A stretch of 6,551 nt of DNA from CAYLKS01 sp964384205 [NCBI: uncultured bacterium] (lineage in GTDB: Bacteria; JAGOEH01), in assembly GCA_964384205.1 (NCBI GenBank), contig CAYLKS010000105.1, positions 1 through 6,551 on the forward strand, written 5' to 3'. Every line of letters begins with the position of its first letter. Position 1 is the stretch's first letter. Positions 5,504-6,551 of this stretch are shown here, piece after piece. The translations under genes were made by a program, and so were the position numbers. Below the pieces are notes generated by a model, which did not search any database, was not told the origin of the DNA, and saw only the letters and a list, made by a program, of their open reading frames with translations.

Positions 5504-6551
5504 TTAGTTAATAGGTTTAAGGCTTCTTGAGTAGATACGGGAGACTGTATTTTTATCAGCATCTATTGGAGCCATACTTAATAAAAGATCTAAAGAAGGG
5601 GTATTCATAGCTAATTCTGTTAATTTATCTATATCATTTTCAGAAAAACCTTCATCTAATAATTTGTTAGGTAATCCCATTTCTGCTAACCATTTTTCAA
5701 CGCCTGCTGCTGCAAAGACAGCTTCACCAGGTATTCCCTGTAAAGATGGGACGATAGGATTTAAGATATTAGCTAAGATTTCTGCCTTAGCGGGATATAT
5801 TGCTTCTATAACAGCAGGAAGAATCATTGCTAATCCAAGTCCATGAGCAAGCTCAGGCTTGATAGCACTTAATGGATGTTCTAAAGCATGAGTAAAGTGT
5901 AGTAATCCATTATCAAAGCTGATACCAGCCAGGGCAGATGCATATAATAGATAATAACGAGGTTCAGGATTTTCTAAATCTTTTAAACATTCTGGTAAGA
6001 AATTATATATCAATTCGATTGTTTGTTTTGCAAGCATAATGGCATAAGGATTTTCTATTTTAGTTGTAGCAGCTTCTATAACATGGTTTAGAGCATCAAT
6101 TGTAACAAATAATGTTTGATTTTTTGGGAGTTTCAACATTAGATTTGGATCATCTATTGAATATAATGGATAAATGCAGTCATAAGCAATAGCGGGTTTA
6201 TATTCTTTTTCTGGAATAGAAACCACAGCAAATCTATTTACTTCAGTTCCTGTACCATGTGTTGTATTAATTGCAATTACAGGAACAGCGTCAGAAGGTA
6301 TAAATGTAAATTCATATAAATCATTTGCTGTTTTTTCAGGATATTTTAATAAAATAGCAGTACTTTTAGCTGTATCAATAGGGGAACCGCCGCCTATTCC
6401 AATTACAGCTTTAGCATTATTTTCTAATCCTAATTTTTTAGCTTCATTTACTTGCTGATTTGTGGGATTTGGAGTTACTTGATCATAAAGGCAATATTGA
6501 ATATTATATTTATTTAAAGCATCTGTTACGTAATCCCATGCTCCAGTTTTT
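5504..6551 (-). CDS. iron-containing (Group III) alcohol dehydrogenase, N-terminus outside the window
   Basis: The enzyme interconverts an alcohol and its aldehyde or ketone with NAD(P)H, typically in fermentation in the cytoplasm. The visible 348 residues run open to the window edge. A shorter reading from the GTG at 6224-6226 would cut off the nucleotide-binding half and is not the real start. Visible features, counted from the first visible residue: GIGGGSPIDTAK (51-62) binds the cofactor; TTHGTGTEVNRFAV (96-109) is the second signature; IDALNHVIEA (151-160) gives metal ligands D152 and H156; HFTHALEHPL (218-227) gives ligand H221 and the conserved H225; ELAHG supplies ligand H236. Compared with FucO (D196, H200, H263, H277) all four metal ligands are present. 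Roughly the first 30-45 residues are missing. The TAA is followed at once by a strong terminator, so this is the last gene of its unit. Alcohol preference cannot be inferred. Confidence 0.95.
   Translation of the reverse strand, partial: KTGAWDYVTDALNKYNIQYCLYDQVTPNPTNQQVNEAKKLGLENNAKAVIGIGGGSPIDTAKSTAILLKYPEKTANDLYEFTFIPSDAVPVIAINTTHGTGTEVNRFAVVSIPEKEYKPAIAYDCIYPLYSIDDPNLMLKLPKNQTLFVTIDALNHVIEAATTKIENPYAIMLAKQTIELIYNFLPECLKDLENPEPRYYLLYASALAGISFDNGLLHFTHALEHPLSAIKPELAHGLGLAMILPAVIEAIYPAKAEILANILNPIVPSLQGIPGEAVFAAAGVEKWLAEMGLPNKLLDEGFSENDIDKLTELAMNTPSLDLLLSMAPIDADKNTVSRIYSRSLKPIN

Noticed and set aside
6224-6226. GTG as the start of the alcohol dehydrogenase
   Set aside because: The frame stays open upstream to the window edge and encodes the cofactor-binding GGGS and the TTHGTGTEV signatures, so this GTG is an internal Val codon.

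Overview
This window is strongly A+T-rich bacterial DNA. It holds three genes read leftward on the minus strand and a decayed transposase read rightward at the left edge. The host looks like a low-G+C, probably fermentative anaerobic bacterium. Support comes from the A+T-rich codons, a Group III iron-type alcohol dehydrogenase, a canonical TTGACA-17-TATTAT promoter and a strong AGGAGG ribosome binding site. The last two argue against Bacteroidetes, although the signal-peptide end (SYG-QE) would fit there. I cannot assign a genus.

Layout from left to right. Positions 1-506 carry the remains of an IS256 (mutator) family transposase with in-frame stops, a frameshift and a large internal deletion. 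A candidate element end lies just after it, near 515-542. Positions 507-768 are A+T-rich non-coding DNA with no clear terminator. Positions 769-3438 (minus) encode full-length DNA polymerase I (polA), with 5' nuclease, 3'-5' proofreading and polymerase domains that all keep their catalytic residues. One base upstream of polA in its reading direction ends a 626-residue secreted metallophosphoesterase (3440-5320, minus). It has a fibronectin/purple-acid-phosphatase-like domain before the catalytic domain, and two usual metal-ligand positions are altered. The phosphatase has its own strong ribosome binding site and a near-consensus sigma-70/sigma-A promoter (5363-5391), so phosphatase and polA probably form a two-gene operon with polA translationally coupled. 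Upstream of the promoter is a perfect head-to-tail duplication of an 18-bp unit (5415-5450), then a strong terminator hairpin (5458-5492) that ends the third gene. That gene, 5504-6551 (minus, N-terminus outside the window), encodes an iron-containing alcohol dehydrogenase.

The genes do not form an obvious pathway. The dehydrogenase is a separate transcription unit in fermentative metabolism, and polA is replication/repair housekeeping. The pairing of polA with an exported phosphatase is unexplained and is one of the more interesting points here. I found no CRISPR array, tRNA, rRNA, riboswitch or recognisable defence system. The best candidates for follow-up are the phosphatase's altered metal centre, the phosphatase-polA junction and the tandem 18-bp repeat next to the promoter.
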